Shown here: positions 23,434 through 31,587 of the stretch, in pieces | Layout of the letters: every line of letters starts with the position of its first letter | How positions within the stretch are numbered: the first letter of the stretch is position 1 | Assembly (NCBI GenBank): GCA_964575225.1 | Contig: CAZNQW010000015.1 | Coordinates: forward strand, 1-32,396 | Reading direction: 5' to 3' | Origin: CAZNQW01 sp964575225 | GTDB lineage: Bacteria; Chloroflexota; Anaerolineae; JAAYZQ01 | DNA: 32,396 bases | Program-made: the position numbers and the translations under genes | Notes under the pieces: model-generated | Seen by the model: only the letters and a program-made list of their open reading frames with translations | Database searches by the model: none | What the model was told of the DNA's origin: nothing

Positions 23434-24426
23434 TTGAAGACCATTCCGTTACTGGAACACCTGACAGCCGATCTGGAGCGGGTCGAGCGCAAGATGCGCG
23501 AGCCGATGCATCCTGACTATCCGCAGCTCACGCTCGTGCTGGATCATCTGCTCGACAGCGGCGGCAAGCGACTGCGCCCGGCCCTGGCCTTGCTGGCGGG
23601 TCAGTTCTATCCCACCGATATTGAAAAACTCGTGTCGCTGGCCGCCTCGGTCGAGATGCTGCACACCGCCACTCTCGTCCACGATGACTTGATCGACGGC
23701 GCTCTGCTGCGGCGAGGCAAGACCACGTTGAACGCCCGCTGGAGCGCCGGAGCCACCGTCCTCACCGGCGATTATCTCTTTGCCCGCGCGGCGAGCCTGG
23801 CGGCCTCGACCAACCACGTGCGCGTCATGGGCATCTTTGCCAACGCCCTGATGACCATCTGTAGCGGTGAACTGCGCCAGATCTTTGACCGCGGGGAACT
23901 TCCCTGCCTCGACAGCGAGCAGGCCTGGCAGACCGCCCTGGATCGTTACGACCAGCGCATCCACGCCAAGACGGCCTCCCTCTTTGCCGCATCCACCGAA
24001 GCGGCAGCTGTGCTCAGCAACGCCCCAGAGGTCGAAATCATCGCCCTGCGAGACTATGGACAGCTCCTGGGCACCGGGTTCCAGATCGTCGATGACGTGT
24101 TGGATTTCGAGGGCAATGAGAAAACCCTGGGCAAGCCGGTGGGCAGCGACCTGCGCGAGGGCATTGTGACGCTGCCGGCGATGTACTATCTGCGGAACCA
24201 TCCCCAAGACGACCGGATCGCGCGGGTGTTGCAAGATAGCCGTGATGAAGAGTTGGTCGGCAGCGTGGTCGCTGCGATCCGCGAATCTGGGGCAGTGACC
24301 CAGGCGTTGGATCGGGCGCGCGACCTGATCCGCCAAGGCCAGGCGGCACTTCAGGTTCTGCCAGAGGGAAAATCGCGAACGGCGCTGCACGAACTGGCCG
24401 AATACACCATCGACCGACAAAAATAG
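23434..24426 (+). CDS. long-chain trans-polyprenyl diphosphate synthase
   Basis: 330 residues with both Asp-rich motifs: DDLID (84-88, followed by GALLRRG) and DDVLD (220-224, in QIVDDVLDFEG), plus GGKRLRP near residue 45. The residue five before the first motif is small (Ala in TATLVHDD), which in this family goes with long products (heptaprenyl to decaprenyl). It condenses isopentenyl units for quinone side chains or other polyprenyl lipids. All-trans enzymes do not normally make undecaprenyl carriers, so a direct role in glycan export is uncertain. The start is TTG at 23434 after GAGAGGA. Confidence 0.93.
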   Translation: MKTIPLLEHLTADLERVERKMREPMHPDYPQLTLVLDHLLDSGGKRLRPALALLAGQFYPTDIEKLVSLAASVEMLHTATLVHDDLIDGALLRRGKTTLNARWSAGATVLTGDYLFARAASLAASTNHVRVMGIFANALMTICSGELRQIFDRGELPCLDSEQAWQTALDRYDQRIHAKTASLFAASTEAAAVLSNAPEVEIIALRDYGQLLGTGFQIVDDVLDFEGNEKTLGKPVGSDLREGIVTLPAMYYLRNHPQDDRIARVLQDSRDEELVGSVVAAIRESGAVTQALDRARDLIRQGQAALQVLPEGKSRTALHELAEYTIDRQK

Positions 24427-24446
24427 CCCCCGAGAACGGGAGAGAC

Positions 24447-25418
24447 GTGGTTGATCTGAGCGTTGTCATCGTAAGCTGGAACGTCCGCGACCTGCTGCGC
24501 CGTTGCCTGGCCTCGGTGCTCAGCGCTCCCCAGCCTGCGGACGGTGACCTCGCTCCCCTGCCCGATAGAGAACCCACCCTCGAGATCATTGTCGTCGACA
24601 ACGCCAGCGCCGATGGCAGTCCCGATTTGGTGCGGGCCGAGTTCCCTCAGGTGCACCTCATCGCCAACCCGGATAACCGGGGTTTTACGGCCGGCAACAA
24701 CCAAGGTCTGGTGGAGAGCACAGGACGCTTATTGTTGCTCCTCAACCCCGATACCGAGATCCTGGGCGATGCCCTGTCGACCATGATGGCCTATATGGAC
24801 GCCCATCCCGAGGTGGGCGCCTTGGGCCCCCGGCTCTGCTACCCCGACGGCAGCCTGCAACCCTCTCGCCGCCGATTTCCCACCTTGGCCACGGCCCTGG
24901 TCGAAAGCACCGTCATCCAGGAATGGTGGCGCGATAACCCTCTTTTGCGCCGCTACTACATGGCCGACACGCCCGACGAGGCCATCCAACCCGTCGATTG
25001 GGTGGTGGGCGCCTGCCTGCTGGTGCGCCGTGAGGTGTACGACCGCGTGGGCGGGCTGGACGAGGGTTTCTTCATGTATTCGGAAGAGATGGATTGGTGC
25101 AAACGGATCAAAGACGCCGGGTGGAAGGTGGTCTACCTGCCCACAGCGAGGGTGATCCACTACGAGGGCAAAAGCAGCGAGCAGGTGGTGCCTGCCCGGC
25201 ACATCCATTTTCAGAGCAGCAAGGTACGCTATTTTCGCAAGCACCACGGCGCGCTACAGGCCGAGGCCTTGCGCGCCTTTTTGCTGGCCACCTATTGGTA
25301 CCAACTCGCCCGCGAGGGGCTCAAATGGCTGGTGGGCCACAAACGCCCCCTGCGGGCTGAACGGGTGCGCGCCTATCGCCAGGTACTCCGCTCCGGGTTG
25401 CGAGGGCATCGCCCATGA
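24447..25418 (+). CDS. GT2 family glycosyltransferase (rhamnosyltransferase-like)
   Basis: 323 residues. GT-A fold: N-terminal LSVVIVSWNVRDLLRRCL, VVDNASADGS, NRGFTAGNNQGL, and the metal-binding LLLLNPDTEI. VDWVVGACLLVRREVYDRVGGLDEGFFMYSEEMDWCKRI-type residues (catalytic acidic EEMDWC) are those of the WbbL/rhamnosyltransferase subgroup. The C-terminal tail contains a membrane-associated helix (FLLATYWYQLAREGL). It likely transfers a sugar, plausibly rhamnose made by the upstream genes, to a lipid-linked acceptor on the cytoplasmic face. GTG at 24447 follows GGGAGA; the stop overlaps the next start (ATGA). Confidence 0.92.
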   Translation: MVDLSVVIVSWNVRDLLRRCLASVLSAPQPADGDLAPLPDREPTLEIIVVDNASADGSPDLVRAEFPQVHLIANPDNRGFTAGNNQGLVESTGRLLLLLNPDTEILGDALSTMMAYMDAHPEVGALGPRLCYPDGSLQPSRRRFPTLATALVESTVIQEWWRDNPLLRRYYMADTPDEAIQPVDWVVGACLLVRREVYDRVGGLDEGFFMYSEEMDWCKRIKDAGWKVVYLPTARVIHYEGKSSEQVVPARHIHFQSSKVRYFRKHHGALQAEALRAFLLATYWYQLAREGLKWLVGHKRPLRAERVRAYRQVLRSGLRGHRP

Positions 25419-26578
25419 AGGTGCTGTTTGTCACCGGCGAATTTCCGCCCATGCAGGGTGGCGTGGGCGATTACACCCGGGAAATCGGGCAGGCGCTGGC
25501 CGATCTGGGGTGCGAGGTCCACATCCTGACCTCCACGGCAGCCGGGCCGGCGCCGAAGCTCGCCGTCCATCCCATCGTCGAACGCTGGGACTGGGGCTGC
25601 TGGCGCGTTCTGCTCGATACCATCGGCGCCCACTCCCCCGACGTGGTTCACGTCCAATATCAGGCCGCGGCCTATGCCATGCACCCGGCCATCAATTTGT
25701 GGCCCCGTCGATTGCGGTGGAAGGGCCTCTCGCGGCCCCGGTCGGTGGTCACTTTCCACGATCTAAAGGTTCCCTATCTTTTTCCCAAGGCAGGCCCCCT
25801 GCGTCGCCGGGTGGTCACCGAGCTGGCCCGCCAGAGCGATGCGGCCATTACTACCAACCGCGAGGACTGGCAGAGCTTGCAGCAAGCGATGGGCCGACCT
25901 CCTGCCCTGATTCCGATCGGTTCCAACATCACCCCACAGTTGCCCCCGGAGGTTGACCGGCCTGCCTGGCGGAGGCGTTGGGGCGCTGAACCTGAGGATC
26001 TCTTGCTCTGCTTCTTTGGCTTTATCAACGACCGCAAGGGCGTAGACATCCTGCTGCACGCCCTGCATCACCTGGCCTCGGGCCTGGTCCCACAAGCCCG
26101 CCTGCTGTTCATCGGTGGGCAGACCGGCGCCAGCGACCCGACCAATGCTCAATACCTGCTGAAGATCCAGCAGCTCATCGCCGAACTGGGGTTGGAGGAG
26201 CGGGTGCAGTGGACCGGGTATCTCGCCGGCGAGGAGATTTCGGCCTGCTTCTGGGCATCCGATCTGTGCGTCCTGCCGTTCCGCGACGGGGTGTCATTCC
26301 TCCACGGCACGTTCCACGCCGCGCTGGCCCACGGCGTGCCCATCGTCACCACCCGGCCCCGCAGCCCCCTGCCCGAACTGGCCGATGGCGGCAACGTGGC
26401 GCTGGTGCCCCCGGAAGATCCCCAGGCCCTGGCCCAGGCCATTGCCCAATGGGCAGCCGACCCAGAAGGACGCCAGCGGCTGGGCCGCGGCGCCCTGGCC
26501 CTGGCAGCCGAATTTCGCTGGGATAAGATCGCTGCCGACACCCTGGCCCTCTATTGCTCCCTCACCGCCAACCCGTAG
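25415..26578 (+). CDS. GT4 family glycosyltransferase
   Basis: 387 residues, GT-B fold. The N-terminal glycine-rich acceptor loop is seen (VTGEFPPMQGGVGDYTREI). DVVHVQYQ follows, then the linker LLCFFGFINDRKGVDILLHAL (start of the nucleotide-sugar domain), and late VPIVTTRPRSPLPELADGGN with VPPEDPQALAQAI. A strict EX7E is degenerate, as in many GT4 proteins. It adds a sugar from an NDP donor to a cytoplasmic lipid-linked glycan; donor unknown. The 4-bp ATGA overlap with the GT2 gene argues that they act in the same pathway. Confidence 0.92.
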   Translation: MKVLFVTGEFPPMQGGVGDYTREIGQALADLGCEVHILTSTAAGPAPKLAVHPIVERWDWGCWRVLLDTIGAHSPDVVHVQYQAAAYAMHPAINLWPRRLRWKGLSRPRSVVTFHDLKVPYLFPKAGPLRRRVVTELARQSDAAITTNREDWQSLQQAMGRPPALIPIGSNITPQLPPEVDRPAWRRRWGAEPEDLLLCFFGFINDRKGVDILLHALHHLASGLVPQARLLFIGGQTGASDPTNAQYLLKIQQLIAELGLEERVQWTGYLAGEEISACFWASDLCVLPFRDGVSFLHGTFHAALAHGVPIVTTRPRSPLPELADGGNVALVPPEDPQALAQAIAQWAADPEGRQRLGRGALALAAEFRWDKIAADTLALYCSLTANP

Positions 26579-26699
26579 AGGCAAAGTCCTTGCTGCAGTC
26601 GATTCCGCCTCGCACCAGATGCTGCCCGCTGCTGCCCCTTGAGCGGACAGACCACGTTCCGGCAATGCTCCACCCCGGCGTTGCTGGCATCCAACTCGT

Positions 26700-26728
26700 T
26701 TGGCGTTTTACCCTAGCTAGGGTAGAAT
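26700..26728 (+). promoter_or_regulatory. promoter with a perfect palindrome in its spacer
   Basis: TTGGCG (26700-26705) and TAGAAT (26723-26728) are 17 nt apart. A 16-bp perfect palindrome (26709-26724, core CCCTAGCTAGGG) fills most of the spacer and touches the -10 box, an ideal place for a repressor. The predicted start, about 26735, is at the ribosome binding site GGAGGT, so the leader would be very short. The rest of 26579-26699 shows nothing assignable. Confidence 0.6.
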
Positions 26729-26743
26729 AGGGCCGGAGGTGCT

Positions 26744-28237
26744 ATGACCCGGCCAAAGCGAGACAACCGGATAGGCGGGCTTTTGGCGACGATCCTCATC
26801 CTCTATGCCATCCTGGGGACTCTGTACGCGATCTATACCCCCGCCTGGCAGGCGCCCGATGAACCCGCCCACTATAACTATATCCGCTACCTCGCCGAGC
26901 AGGGCCGGTTCCCGATCCTCAAAATGGGCGATTATCCGGGCGAGTACCTGGAAGAGATCAAGGCCGCCCGCTTTCCCCCCGACATGAGCATCGAGCCGAT
27001 CCGCTACGAGTTCCATCAACCTCCCCTCTACTACCTGTTGGCGGTGCCGGTGTACGCCCTCTTTGACGGGGCTCTCCTGCCCATCCGTCTGTTGTCGGTG
27101 TTCCTGGGCGGGTGGCTGCTGGTGGCCATCTACCGGATCGTGTGCACAGCGGCCCCCGGCCGTTCCTACTTGGCCCTGGGGGCGACGGCCTTTGTCGCCT
27201 TTTTGCCCATGCATTTGGCCATGGTCGCCTCGGTCAACAACGACCCCCTTTCCGAGCTTTTGCTGGCAGGCGTTGCACTCTTTGGCCTGCGCTATCTAAA
27301 GGCGGATGAGGACCCGCAAGGCGAGGGCGCCAACGCCCGCCTCCTACTGCTGATGGGCATCGTCACCGGCCTGTGCTTTCTGACCAAGTCGGGGGTCTAT
27401 ATTGCCCTGCCCCTGGCGCTGGCGGCTGTGGGACTCCGGCACCTGTGGCTGACCGACACGCCCCCCACCCTGCGCCGCACCGTCCAAGGGGGGCTTCTCT
27501 ATTTTGCGCCGGCCATTGGGTTGGCCCTTCCCTGGTGGCTGCGCAACTTGGCCATCTACGGCGGGCTCGACTTTTTGGGACTGGCCCGCCACGATCAGGT
27601 GGTGGCAGGCCAGCTCCGCACCGCCGACTTTATCGCCGCTCAGGGGTTGGGCACCTGGGCCCACAACCTGGTGGTGACCACCTTTCATAGCTTTTGGGGT
27701 CAGTTCGGCTGGATGGGCGTCTTGTTGGATGAGCGCCTGTACCAAGTGGCGGCCCTTCTCTCGGCCCTGGCGCTCATTGGCTTGGTCCTGTGGCTGATCC
27801 GGGCCTGGAGCCTGCGGGCCGAGATCGCCCGCGGACAGTGGGCCGCGGGTGGGCTGCTGCTCCTGCTGGCGGTGATGGTCGTAGCCAGCTATGCCTGGTA
27901 CAACCTGGGGTTTCTGCAGCATCAGGGGCGCTATCTGTTCCGCGCCCTGGCGCCGGTGGGGCTGGGCGTGGCCCTGGGCTGGCGCGAGGTCCTGGAGCGG
28001 CGCCTGGCCTGGCCTTTGGCCGCGGCGCTGCTGGCGGGCGCCGTCCTCCTGCGTCTGACCGGGCTCCTTTCTAACTGGCCGGCCCTGATGCTGGCTGCCA
28101 CTGCTGCAGCCCTGGCCCTCCGGCGGTTCCTGCCGCGCGCCCTGGACCCTGTCCTTCAGGCCATTCCCTACCTGGCCCTCATCGCCTTGGCCGGGGCCAG
28201 CCTTTTCCTGTTTATCGTGCCCCAGCTTGCCCCGTGA
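26744..28237 (+). CDS. polytopic GT-C-like membrane glycosyltransferase
   Basis: 497 residues with roughly 11-12 hydrophobic segments. The first extracytoplasmic loop carries the acidic motif APDEPAHYNYI and later YEFHQPPLYY, the pattern of GT-C/GT39-like and DUF2142 proteins, where the Asp/Glu pair is thought to be catalytic. Such proteins transfer sugars from polyprenyl-phosphate donors on the outer face of the membrane. The middle contains MHLAMVASVNNDPLSELL, another conserved region of this group, and a Leu/Ala-rich end with several helices. GGAGGT precedes ATG. It has its own promoter, and its stop overlaps the PHP gene start (GTGA). Confidence 0.87.
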   Translation: MTRPKRDNRIGGLLATILILYAILGTLYAIYTPAWQAPDEPAHYNYIRYLAEQGRFPILKMGDYPGEYLEEIKAARFPPDMSIEPIRYEFHQPPLYYLLAVPVYALFDGALLPIRLLSVFLGGWLLVAIYRIVCTAAPGRSYLALGATAFVAFLPMHLAMVASVNNDPLSELLLAGVALFGLRYLKADEDPQGEGANARLLLLMGIVTGLCFLTKSGVYIALPLALAAVGLRHLWLTDTPPTLRRTVQGGLLYFAPAIGLALPWWLRNLAIYGGLDFLGLARHDQVVAGQLRTADFIAAQGLGTWAHNLVVTTFHSFWGQFGWMGVLLDERLYQVAALLSALALIGLVLWLIRAWSLRAEIARGQWAAGGLLLLLAVMVVASYAWYNLGFLQHQGRYLFRALAPVGLGVALGWREVLERRLAWPLAAALLAGAVLLRLTGLLSNWPALMLAATAAALALRRFLPRALDPVLQAIPYLALIALAGASLFLFIVPQLAP

Positions 28238-29091
28238 TTTCCCCCATGCACCGAGCTTTGCCCGGCTCGCCCACGGCGCGGCTGGACCTGCACGTCCATT
28301 CCGACGCATCGGCTGACGGCCAATCGAGCATCGCCGAACACGCCCATCGCGCCCTGGCCTTGGGGCTAGACGAGATAGGCTTTTGCGAACACGTGGACCT
28401 GGACCCCCGCGACCGCCACTGCGGCCACCTGGACCTGACCCGCTACAGCCGTGAGATCGCCCGCGTTCGACAAGAGGTGCCGGGCGTCCGCTTGCGGCAG
28501 GGCATCGAGATATCGTACCAGAGCCACAACGAGGACGAGATCCGTACCTGGCTGGAGATCGAGGCCCTGGATTACGTCGTCACCTCCCTGCACATCTTGG
28601 ACTATGCCGATGGGTGGAGCATCGTCTCCGAGGCTCGGATGGCAGGCCGCTACTTTCGCTCCCACGACCAGCGCCAGGCCTATGGCCCCTACTTCCAGGA
28701 GCTTTTACGCGCCGCCCACAGCGGCCTGGGCGACATCCTGGGTCACCTGGATCTGGTCAAGCGGTACGGAACGGCCTACTATGGCCCCTTTGAGCCAACC
28801 CTCTACCGGGACGAGATCTGCGACATTTTGCAGGCCACGATCCGGCAGGGCATGGCCCTGGAGGTCAACACCTCCGGCTGGCGTCAGGCCCCCGGCGAGC
28901 CCTATCCCGCGCCTACGATCCTGGCCTGGTATCGGCAACTCGGCGGCGAACGGGTGACCCTCGGCTCCGACGCCCACAGCGTCGACCACCTGGGTGAGGG
29001 CATCACAAGGGCCCAGGACCTGCTCCGCCAGATCGGGTTTCGGGCCGTGGTCACCTTCGAGGGACGGCAGGTACGCTGGCTGGATCTGTAG
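28234..29091 (+). CDS. PHP-domain phosphoesterase (histidinol-phosphatase HisJ-like)
   Basis: 285 residues. Metal-binding motifs of the PHP family occur in order: DLHVHSDASADG (His20, His22), CEHVD, GIEISY, TSLHIL, GHLDLVKRYG and GSDAHSVDHLG (Asp246, His248). HisJ-type enzymes dephosphorylate L-histidinol phosphate in histidine synthesis, but closely related PHP proteins hydrolyse other phosphates, and no his gene is near. GTG at 28234 gives a 4-bp overlap with the membrane glycosyltransferase; ATG at 28246 is an alternative start. Confidence 0.9.
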   Translation: MISPMHRALPGSPTARLDLHVHSDASADGQSSIAEHAHRALALGLDEIGFCEHVDLDPRDRHCGHLDLTRYSREIARVRQEVPGVRLRQGIEISYQSHNEDEIRTWLEIEALDYVVTSLHILDYADGWSIVSEARMAGRYFRSHDQRQAYGPYFQELLRAAHSGLGDILGHLDLVKRYGTAYYGPFEPTLYRDEICDILQATIRQGMALEVNTSGWRQAPGEPYPAPTILAWYRQLGGERVTLGSDAHSVDHLGEGITRAQDLLRQIGFRAVVTFEGRQVRWLDL

Positions 29092-29161
29092 CCCGCGGAA
29101 CTGGTCGGTACACTCCAGGGAAAAACGAAACCTTGCGCCGGTTTGGGCGTAGAGGTAGTGA

Positions 29162-29190
29162 TTGTCAGAAGCACCGTCTTCTGGTATAAT
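29162..29190 (+). promoter_or_regulatory. strong promoter of the small membrane-protein operon
   Basis: TTGTCA (29162-29167) and TATAAT (29185-29190) with a 17-nt spacer and an extended -10 (TGG before TATAAT). Start near 29197, about 23 nt before the ATG. Confidence 0.9.
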
Positions 29191-29219
29191 GATGGACAAG
29201 ACCACTCAAGGAGGGAATA

Positions 29220-29951
29220 ATGGACATCGGAAAGTCGTTCGCGTTCGTTTTCGAAGACAAGGACTGGATCGTCAAGATCCTCCTGGCGGCTGCCATTCTG
29301 CTGATAGGCATCCTGTTCTCGTGGGTCCTGCTCATTCCGGCGATTGTGGCCGCCCTGGCTCTAGCCGGCTACTCGGTCGAGATCACCCGACGCGTGATTC
29401 GGGGCCAGCAGGACGAACTGCCTGAATGGACCGATTGGGGCAAGCTATTGACCGATGGGCTCAAAGTGATCGTCATCGGCATCGTCTATGCCCTGCCCAT
29501 CATCCTGGTGAGCCTCTGTTTGGGCATTCCCGCCGGGCTACTGACCGAGAATGCTCAGGGGATGGATCCTTCGATCGGCACGATGGAAGCGCTAAGCATG
29601 ACCCTGAGCATGCTGCTAAGCTGCTTGAGCTTTTTGTACGGGATTGCCCTGTCCATCGTGCTGCCGGCAGCCATCGGGTTCTATGTCGATCGTGACGACC
29701 TGGGCGCCGCCTTCCGCTTTGGCGAGGTCCTGTCCTTTGTCCGCGACAATTTCAAAACCTACCTGCTCACCTTTGTCATGAGCTGGGTTGCCAGCCTGGT
29801 GGGCACCCTGGGCACCCTCGTCTGCGGCATCGGCTGGCTGGTCACAGGCCCCTACAGCTATATGGTCACCGGGCACCTGTATGGCCAGGCCTACCGAACC
29901 GCCATGGGCCAGCCCGCGCCGGTTCTGGACGAGTTTGACGCGACTGTCTAG
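29220..29951 (+). CDS. DUF4013 family membrane protein
   Basis: 243 residues. It begins with the DUF4013-type FAFVFEDKDWIVKILL, followed by a hydrophobic hairpin (about 20-55) and RRVIRGQQDELPEW, the most recognisable family element. Two more long hydrophobic regions follow (about 80-100 and 120-155), then FRFGEVLSFVRDNFKTYLL and a final helical pair. The function of the family is unknown. AAGGAGGG precedes ATG. It is the first of four membrane-related genes transcribed from the promoter at 29162. Confidence 0.9.
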   Translation: MDIGKSFAFVFEDKDWIVKILLAAAILLIGILFSWVLLIPAIVAALALAGYSVEITRRVIRGQQDELPEWTDWGKLLTDGLKVIVIGIVYALPIILVSLCLGIPAGLLTENAQGMDPSIGTMEALSMTLSMLLSCLSFLYGIALSIVLPAAIGFYVDRDDLGAAFRFGEVLSFVRDNFKTYLLTFVMSWVASLVGTLGTLVCGIGWLVTGPYSYMVTGHLYGQAYRTAMGQPAPVLDEFDATV

Positions 29952-30026
29952 GCACCTAACCCGACGAATTCTATCACCCTGAAATCTGACCTGCCCCACT
30001 CGGGCACGTCCAGGAAAGGAGACACC

Positions 30027-30605
30027 ATGTTCTGTCCACAATGTAGCGCACCGAATGAGGACGACGCCGTCTTTTGCGGAAACTGCGGAGCCGTCCTCAA
30101 TCCGGACGCCGAGCTTGACGAAATGGCAGCCACCCGCGCCGAGGAGGAAACTCGAGAAATCGCGGCCTTGTCAGACGAATGGGCCGAGGAGAAAACTCGC
30201 GAGGTCGCGGCCCTGCCGGAAGAATGGGTCGACGAGACGCCAGAGGATCTGTTCGAGTCGACGCCCGAGCCTCCTGAGCGTATGGTGGCCCCACCGCCTT
30301 CCAGGGCCTATGCCCCGGCAGCCTCGGTGCCCACCAGCGGCATGGCCATTGCTTCGTTGATCCTGGGTATCAGCGGCCTGACCATTGTTCCCTTTTTCGC
30401 CAGCATAGCGGCCATCATCATCGGCTACATGGCCCGCAACGAGATCCGCCAGCGCCCCGATGAACTCGGTGGCGATGGATTGGCCCTGGCAGGCATCATC
30501 ATGGGCTGGATCGCCGTAGGGGTGACAGTCCTCGGGCTCTTGCTCGGCGGTGGGTTCATGCTGTGCGGCCTCTGCGGGAGCATGGGCGCCAGCGGTTCCT
30601 GGTAG
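30027..30605 (+). CDS. zinc-ribbon plus DUF4190 membrane protein
   Basis: 192 residues. The N-terminus is a zinc ribbon with Cys3, Cys6, Cys17 and Cys20 (FCPQC and FCGNCG). An acidic linker (about 28-75) contains an internal repeat, EEETREIAALSDEW and EEKTREVAALPEEW, then Pro-rich sequence. The C-terminus is DUF4190-like with two membrane segments: MAIASLILGISGL...ASIAAIIIGYMARNEIR and LALAGIIMGWIAVGVTVLGLLL. Zinc-ribbon/DUF4190 proteins are common, usually of unknown function. AAAGGAGA precedes ATG. Its stop codon lies inside the ribosome binding site of the next gene. Confidence 0.9.
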   Translation: MFCPQCSAPNEDDAVFCGNCGAVLNPDAELDEMAATRAEEETREIAALSDEWAEEKTREVAALPEEWVDETPEDLFESTPEPPERMVAPPPSRAYAPAASVPTSGMAIASLILGISGLTIVPFFASIAAIIIGYMARNEIRQRPDELGGDGLALAGIIMGWIAVGVTVLGLLLGGGFMLCGLCGSMGASGSW

Positions 30606-30641
30606 GAGGACGCACCGGTCTCGCCCGGTGCTTGTACGATG
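30604..30641 (+). promoter_or_regulatory. ribosome binding site bridged to its start by a hairpin
   Basis: AGGAGG (30604-30609), overlapping the upstream stop codon, is 29 nt from ATG at 30639. Between them is a perfect 7-bp hairpin, GCACCGG/CCGGTGC (30612-30631, loop of 6). Folding it leaves 2 + 7 = 9 nt between the site and the start codon, a normal spacing. No in-frame start exists upstream before the stop. Confidence 0.65.
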
Positions 30642-31196
30642 GATGCTTTATTGAACCTGTTCACAGCTTTTGGTTTATCTTCTTCGGCGGGCCTCAACGC
30701 CTATCTGCCGCTGTTGGTGGTGGCATTGATGGCCCGCTATACCGATCTCATCACCCTGGAATCGCCCTGGAACACCATGGAAAACGGCTGGGTGATCGGG
30801 GCGCTGACCGTTCTGCTCCTCATCGAGATCCTTGTGGACAAGATTCCGGCTGTGGACACGGTCAACGACACGATCCAGACCGTGATCCGACCCGTCGCCG
30901 GCGCCATCCTGTTTGCTGCCGGTTCAGGCGCCATTGGCGAAGCCCATCCGGCCCTGACCATGATCGCCGGATTGTTGGTGGCAGGCAGCGTGCACACCGT
31001 CAAGGCCGTAGCCCGGCCGGTGGTCACCACTACTACAGCCGGGACGATGAACCCTGTGGTCAGTGCAGGCGAGGACGTCGTGTCGCTGGTTGTGGCCGTG
31101 CTGTCCGTCCTTCTGCCGATCCTGGGATTGTTGGTACTTTTGGCATTCGTGATCTGGCTCGTTCGCAGGCGCCGCCGCGCCTGGGACACCTGGTAA
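30639..31196 (+). CDS. DUF4126 family membrane protein
   Basis: 185 residues. The N-terminus FTAFGLSSSAGLNAYLPLLVVALMAR is the DUF4126 signature. About four membrane segments follow (WVIGALTVLLLIEILVDKIP, PVAGAILFAAGSGAIG, MIAGLLVAGSVHTVKA, VAVLSVLLPILGLLVLLAFVIWL) and a basic C-terminal tail (VRRRRRAW), probably cytoplasmic. DVVSLVVAVLSVLLP is also a family element. Function unknown. The gene is 33 nt after the zinc-ribbon gene, with an unusual ribosome binding arrangement described separately. Confidence 0.9.
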   Translation: MDALLNLFTAFGLSSSAGLNAYLPLLVVALMARYTDLITLESPWNTMENGWVIGALTVLLLIEILVDKIPAVDTVNDTIQTVIRPVAGAILFAAGSGAIGEAHPALTMIAGLLVAGSVHTVKAVARPVVTTTTAGTMNPVVSAGEDVVSLVVAVLSVLLPILGLLVLLAFVIWLVRRRRRAWDTW

Positions 31197-31214
31197 CACC
31201 CCAAGGAGGGAAAC

Positions 31215-31433
31215 ATGAGCGACTCTTTTGACGACCCAACCTTTGGTCACGAGCCGTACCCCGCGCCGGAACCCAAGAAAAAGATCAGTGGCTGGCTGAT
31301 TGCCCTGATCGTGGTCTTGGTACTCATTGTGGCCTGCTTCCTCTGCGTGTGCCTGGCGCTTGCCTTTTTTGTGCCGGCCAGTGGTTCGGTCTTTTCCACC
31401 ATCGTCACGACCCTGGAGATCCCCGCGCCCTAA
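31215..31433 (+). CDS. small single-pass membrane protein
   Basis: 72 residues: an acidic, Pro-rich N-terminus (about 1-20), a KKKISG stop-transfer-like basic patch, one long hydrophobic helix with three Cys (WLIALIVVLVLIVACFLCVC), and a short tail. I do not recognise a family. AAGGAGGG lies 5 nt before the ATG, 18 nt after the DUF4126 gene; a terminator 30 nt downstream closes the operon. Good ribosome site and placement make it a real gene. Confidence 0.82.
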   Translation: MSDSFDDPTFGHEPYPAPEPKKKISGWLIALIVVLVLIVACFLCVCLALAFFVPASGSVFSTIVTTLEIPAP

Positions 31434-31463
31434 AGAAGGCGGCACCCGCGATGTTGTTCCCAT

Positions 31464-31495
31464 AAAAGGCCCTCCTGCACAACGGAGGGCCTTTT
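31464..31495 (+). terminator. rho-independent terminator (probably bidirectional)
   Basis: A 12-bp perfect stem AAAAGGCCCTCC/GGAGGGCCTTTT with an 8-nt loop; the A and T runs at the ends allow function on either strand. Confidence 0.92.
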
Positions 31496-31520
31496 GCATG
31501 CGGCCCGACGCCCAAAAGGG

Positions 31521-31549
31521 TTGCATCCCCATCCGAATGGTGCTATACT
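31521..31549 (+). promoter_or_regulatory. sigma70-type promoter of the Nif3-like gene
   Basis: TTGCAT (31521-31526) and TATACT (31544-31549) with a 17-nt spacer, directly after the terminator. Start near 31556, about 32 nt before the ATG. Confidence 0.8.
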
Positions 31550-31587
31550 ACGCCCCGTTGGGAAGATCTCCAAGAGGGGGGAAAGGT

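Noticed and set aside
27344..28309. 321-codon minus-strand frame rich in Gln/Gly/Lys
   Set aside because: Antisense to the polytopic GT-C-like gene; its composition is the complement of Leu/Ala/Trp codons.
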